Source: Chloroflexota bacterium (GTDB taxonomy: Bacteria > Chloroflexota > Dormibacteria > Dormibacterales > Dormibacteraceae). Taken from it: a DNA stretch of 15,817 nucleotides. A model generated the notes under the pieces. The model ran no database searches. It worked only from the letters and a program-made list of their open reading frames with translations, and had not been told where the DNA came from. Positions 13,986-15,817 of this stretch are shown here, one piece after another. A program made the translations under genes and the position numbers. The stretch spans positions 1-15,817 of the forward strand of contig VBJR01000377.1 in NCBI GenBank assembly GCA_005880175.1, written 5' to 3'. The first letter of the stretch is position 1. Every line of letters starts with the position of its first letter.

Positions 13986-14672
13986 ATGAAGATCGCCTTC
14001 CTGGGCACCGGCTCGGCCTTCTCGCTGGAGCGCTACAACGGCGCGGTGGTGGTCGACGGCCGGCTGCTCCTCGACGGGGGCGCCCCCCTGCTCCCGCACA
14101 TGCACCGCCTCGGCATCGACCCCGGCGGCATCGAGGCGCTGTTCCTGACCCACTTCCACGGGGACCACGTGCTCGGTCTGCCGACGTTCCTGCTGTACCG
14201 CGCGTTCGTCCACAGCGGCCCGCTCGTCGTGGTCGGGCCGCCCGGCGTGGAGGAGCGGCTGGAGCAGCTCCTCTCCCTCGCGTGGGGCGACGAGTGGCCC
14301 GGGTTTCGCGAGCAGATCGGGCTCGCCTACCACGAGGCCGGGACCAGCGGCGAGGTGGCCGGCGTCCGCTACGAGACGGTCAAGCTCGAGCACGGCGAGC
14401 AGGACTGCCGCGGCTACCGGCTGCACCTGGACGGCAGGATCCTGGCGTATGCGGGCGACACGACCGCCACGCCGCCGCTGGACCAGCTGGTGCGCGGCGC
14501 CTCCGTCGCGATCACCGAGGCGACCGGGCCGGACGGCGACGACGTCCACACGAGCTGGGACCAGGCCCAGGCGCTGGCCGCCCGCCACCCGGGAACCCGC
14601 TTCCTGTTCAACCACGTGTATTCGGGGACGACCCCGGGCGCGGCCGATGACCTCGCCGTGGTCGATGCTTGA
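13986..14672 (+). CDS. metallo-beta-lactamase fold hydrolase, RNase Z-like
   Basis: 228 residues starting MKIAFLGTGSAF, the standard start of RNase Z-type hydrolases. Metal ligands: THFHGDH (55-61, His56, His58, Asp60, His61), His136 in KLEHGEQ, Asp158 in YAGDT (155-159) and His210 in FLFNH. HTS at 188-190 corresponds to the conserved His motif of the beta-CASP-less group. RNase Z cleaves the 3' trailer of tRNA precursors, but at 228 residues it is shorter than true RNase Z (about 300) and I do not see the long flexible exosite arm, so it may be a related phosphodiesterase. The ATG is chosen because the -10 sequence and homology both begin there; the frame upstream is open but without homology. 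Divergent from the glycosylase gene. Confidence 0.85.
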   Translation: MKIAFLGTGSAFSLERYNGAVVVDGRLLLDGGAPLLPHMHRLGIDPGGIEALFLTHFHGDHVLGLPTFLLYRAFVHSGPLVVVGPPGVEERLEQLLSLAWGDEWPGFREQIGLAYHEAGTSGEVAGVRYETVKLEHGEQDCRGYRLHLDGRILAYAGDTTATPPLDQLVRGASVAITEATGPDGDDVHTSWDQAQALAARHPGTRFLFNHVYSGTTPGAADDLAVVDA

Positions 14673-14687
14673 ATTCGAGTTCGTTCT

Positions 14688-14716
14688 TTGACCGTCCCAC
14701 TCAGACGAACGATAAT
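14688..14716 (+). promoter_or_regulatory. strong sigma-70 type promoter
   Basis: TTGACC (14688-14693) and GATAAT (14711-14716) are separated by exactly 17 bases; each matches 5 of 6 consensus bases. It is the best promoter in the window, lies 16 bases after the metallo-hydrolase stop and would start transcripts near 14724, giving a leader of about 37 bases before the small gene at 14761. Confidence 0.7.
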
Positions 14717-14760
14717 GGTTAGACGTAACGGCTGCTGCCTCGAGGCGGAGGTGAGATGGA

Positions 14761-14934
14761 GTGGACGACGAACAACGCAAGGACTGGGACCGCCTGATTC
14801 ACACGCTCGGCGCCGGGTTCCTGGTGCGCTGGGACCAGCACGACCCGGACTCGCTCGAAGAGGAGGTCGGGTCCATCACGAAGGGCCGGGCCGCCGAGCG
14901 CGAGCGCGAGCTGGAAGAGGCCTGGTTCGACTGA
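14761..14934 (+). CDS. 57-residue small acidic protein of unknown function
   Basis: A short gene starting at GTG 14761, 6 bases after a near-perfect Shine-Dalgarno GGAGGTGA (14747-14754) and behind the strong promoter. The product begins MDDEQRKDWDRLIHTLGAG and ends RERELEEAWFD: soluble, highly charged, probably helical at its C-terminus. I do not recognise a family. Promoter, ribosome-binding site and codon pattern together make it credible. An ATG at 14756 in another frame encodes only 13 codons and is not favoured. The two-helix membrane protein follows after 16 bases, so the two are probably expressed together. Confidence 0.75.
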   Translation: MDDEQRKDWDRLIHTLGAGFLVRWDQHDPDSLEEEVGSITKGRAAERERELEEAWFD

Positions 14935-14942
14935 CCGCTGAG

Positions 14943-14963
14943 GCCGCCCGTTGAACGGGCGGC
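14943..14963 (+). promoter_or_regulatory. hairpin enclosing the TTG start codon of the membrane protein
   Basis: GCCGCCCG (14943-14950) and CGGGCGGC (14956-14963) form a perfect 8-bp stem with loop TTGAA; the TTG start codon (14951) is in the loop. It may hold back translation of the membrane protein, or act as a weak terminator after the 57-residue gene. No T tract follows. Confidence 0.45.
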
Positions 14964-15163
14964 GCTTCGCGGCCACTCTCCTCGGCCTGACGGCCGGGGC
15001 CGTCGGATTCATCGGGCTGCTGCTCGTCGGCTACCTGATCTACACGCGCGTCGGCGGCGACTCGCTGCCCATCCTGGTGGGGGTCTCCCTGCTGTTCGGC
15101 GCGGCCGGCCTGTACGCGGGCTGGATCCTGGGGATGCTCGTCTTTTCGGCCGTGCGCTCGTGA
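14951..15163 (+). CDS. small two-helix membrane protein
   Basis: 70 residues beginning MNGRRFAATLLG, with two predicted membrane helices at about residues 9-31 (LLGLTAGAVGFIGLLLVGYLIY) and 39-66 (LPILVGVSLLFGAAGLYAGWIL). The short basic N-terminus suggests a cytoplasmic start. It is of the size of AtpZ/AtpI-like and other small accessory membrane proteins but carries no motif that assigns it. The TTG start has GAGG at 14940-14943, 7 bases upstream; no other start codon is available before the first helix. Its stop overlaps the start of the DUF3052 gene by 4 bases (GTGA), so the two are translationally coupled. Confidence 0.7.
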   Translation: MNGRRFAATLLGLTAGAVGFIGLLLVGYLIYTRVGGDSLPILVGVSLLFGAAGLYAGWILGMLVFSAVRS

Positions 15164-15564
15164 CCGCGTCCCGGGACACCGGTTCCGGGCGCCCGCTGCT
15201 CGACAAGCTCGGCGTCAAGGCGGGCATGCGGGTGGCGCTGGTCGCGTTCGCTGACGCCGCCTTCGAGGCGGAGCTGGCCGAGCGCGGAGCCGCCGTAGTG
15301 GACCCGGCCCCGGGCCTGGACATGGTCTTCTACCGGGTGGACCAGCCGGCGGACCTGCACCACATCGCGGAGCTCCGACCCCTCATCCACGACGCCGGCG
15401 CGATCTGGGTGCTGAGGGTGAAGGGGGTTAGCCTGACGGTCCGCGATGTGGACGTGATCGAGGCCGGGAGGGCATTCGATCTCGTGGACAACAAAATTGC
15501 GAGTTTCTCCGATACCCTCGCAGCAATGCGTCTGGTAGTGCCATTGAACCAGCGCCGGAACTAG
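15160..15564 (+). CDS. DUF3052 family protein
   Basis: 134 residues with the pattern of DUF3052 (PF11253), a small single-domain family of Actinomycetota and relatives with no known function: PLLDKLGVKAGMRVALV (12-28), DMVFYRVDQPADL (54-66), IHDAGAIWVLRVKG (76-89) and LVDNKIASFSDTLAAMRLVVP (108-128). The pattern recalls a Rossmann-like fold without a nucleotide motif. GTG 15160 overlaps the stop of the membrane-protein gene (GTGA). The last 100 bases are less GC-rich than the rest of the window (for example GACAACAAAATTGCGAG), with looser third-codon positions. A second binding-protein gene starts 13 bases downstream. Confidence 0.8.
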   Translation: MTASRDTGSGRPLLDKLGVKAGMRVALVAFADAAFEAELAERGAAVVDPAPGLDMVFYRVDQPADLHHIAELRPLIHDAGAIWVLRVKGVSLTVRDVDVIEAGRAFDLVDNKIASFSDTLAAMRLVVPLNQRRN

Positions 15565-15577
15565 GGAGGTGGTCGCG

Positions 15578-15817
15578 ATGAGGAGGGTGGGAATCGCCCT
15601 CGCCCTGGCGCTCTTCTTGGGCGCCTGCGGTGGTGGGAATACGACGAATGGCGGGACGTCGAACGGCTCGCCGAAGACGGGCGGCACGCTTCGGGTGGCC
15701 CAGGAGACCGAGATCAACACGCTGGACCCGAACACGTCGGGCCTCGTGGTTGAGCGCGAGATCTACTACAACATGTACGACTCGCTGCTGGGCATCGACG
15801 CCAAGCTGAACTTCGTG
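15578..15817 (+). CDS. ABC transporter family 5 (peptide-type) substrate-binding lipoprotein, cut by the window edge
   Basis: The first 80 residues are visible; the frame is open to the end of the window. A signal peptide MRRVGIALALALFLGAC with lipobox LGAC (Cys17) is followed by a Gly/Asn/Thr/Ser linker and GGTLRVAQETEINTLDPN (residues 35-52), the opening of family 5 peptide/nickel-type binding proteins. The Shine-Dalgarno GGGAGGTGG (15564-15572) lies 5 bases before the ATG, so the start is firm. It binds oligopeptides or similar solutes outside the membrane; permease and ATPase genes may follow beyond the window. It is a second family member in addition to the broken gene at 2904-4551. Confidence 0.9.
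   Translation, partial: MRRVGIALALALFLGACGGGNTTNGGTSNGSPKTGGTLRVAQETEINTLDPNTSGLVVEREIYYNMYDSLLGIDAKLNFV

Noticed and set aside
1..15817. CRISPR arrays, insertion sequences, prophage or integrase genes
   Set aside because: No regularly spaced repeats, transposase or integrase motifs or terminal inverted repeats were seen on either strand.

Overview
The window is a GC-rich (roughly 70%) stretch of bacterial chromosome with tightly packed genes, many GTG/TTG starts and several starts lying only a few bases downstream of a -10 hexamer (leaderless-type). An Xre regulator coupled to clpP, a UPF0182 membrane protein, a DUF3052 protein and lipoprotein-type solute-binding proteins point to a high-GC Terrabacteria lineage: Actinomycetota, or a related high-GC Chloroflexota/Dormibacterota-type organism. 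The sequence alone does not decide between them. There is no phage, transposon, CRISPR array, tRNA or rRNA.

Layout. (1) 25-2870, plus strand: a likely operon of a class I methyltransferase, a GNAT acetyltransferase that lacks a normal start codon, and an FAD/NAD(P)-dependent oxidoreductase, closed by a perfect 12-bp hairpin at 2872-2898 that also serves the convergent gene. (2) 2904-5824, minus strand: a family 5 peptide-binding lipoprotein gene broken by a frame change with missing sequence, then a YcaQ/AlkX-type DNA glycosylase with the Q-x-D motif. (3) 5878-9904, plus strand: a ClgR-like Xre regulator translationally coupled to clpP, a 176-base gap that can fold into a long rod-like hairpin, and a 943-residue UPF0182 membrane protein. 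(4) 9938-10987, plus strand: a two-domain protein joining a PD-(D/E)XK-like nuclease domain to a hypoxanthine phosphoribosyltransferase (HPRT) domain in which key active-site residues are replaced. (5) 11225-13393, plus strand: a thiolase, a cupin protein missing its middle, and a stand-alone diguanylate cyclase. (6) 13246-13821, minus strand: an alkyladenine DNA glycosylase that overlaps the cyclase tail to tail. (7) 13986-15564, plus strand: an RNase Z-like metallo-hydrolase, a 57-residue unknown protein with its own strong promoter, a two-helix membrane protein and a DUF3052 protein. (8) From 15578: the start of a second family 5 peptide-binding lipoprotein, cut by the window edge.

Together these are mostly housekeeping and accessory functions: protein turnover (ClgR-like/ClpP), alkylation and crosslink repair (YcaQ-like and AAG-like glycosylases), peptide capture (two binding proteins, one broken), thiolytic acyl-CoA chemistry and c-di-GMP synthesis. 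The observations most worth following are the nuclease-HPRT fusion with a degraded HPRT catalytic site, the structured gap after clpP, and a cluster of genes that appear to have lost internal segments (binding protein, cupin, possibly the AAG glycosylase), which may be real decay or assembly/sequencing loss.
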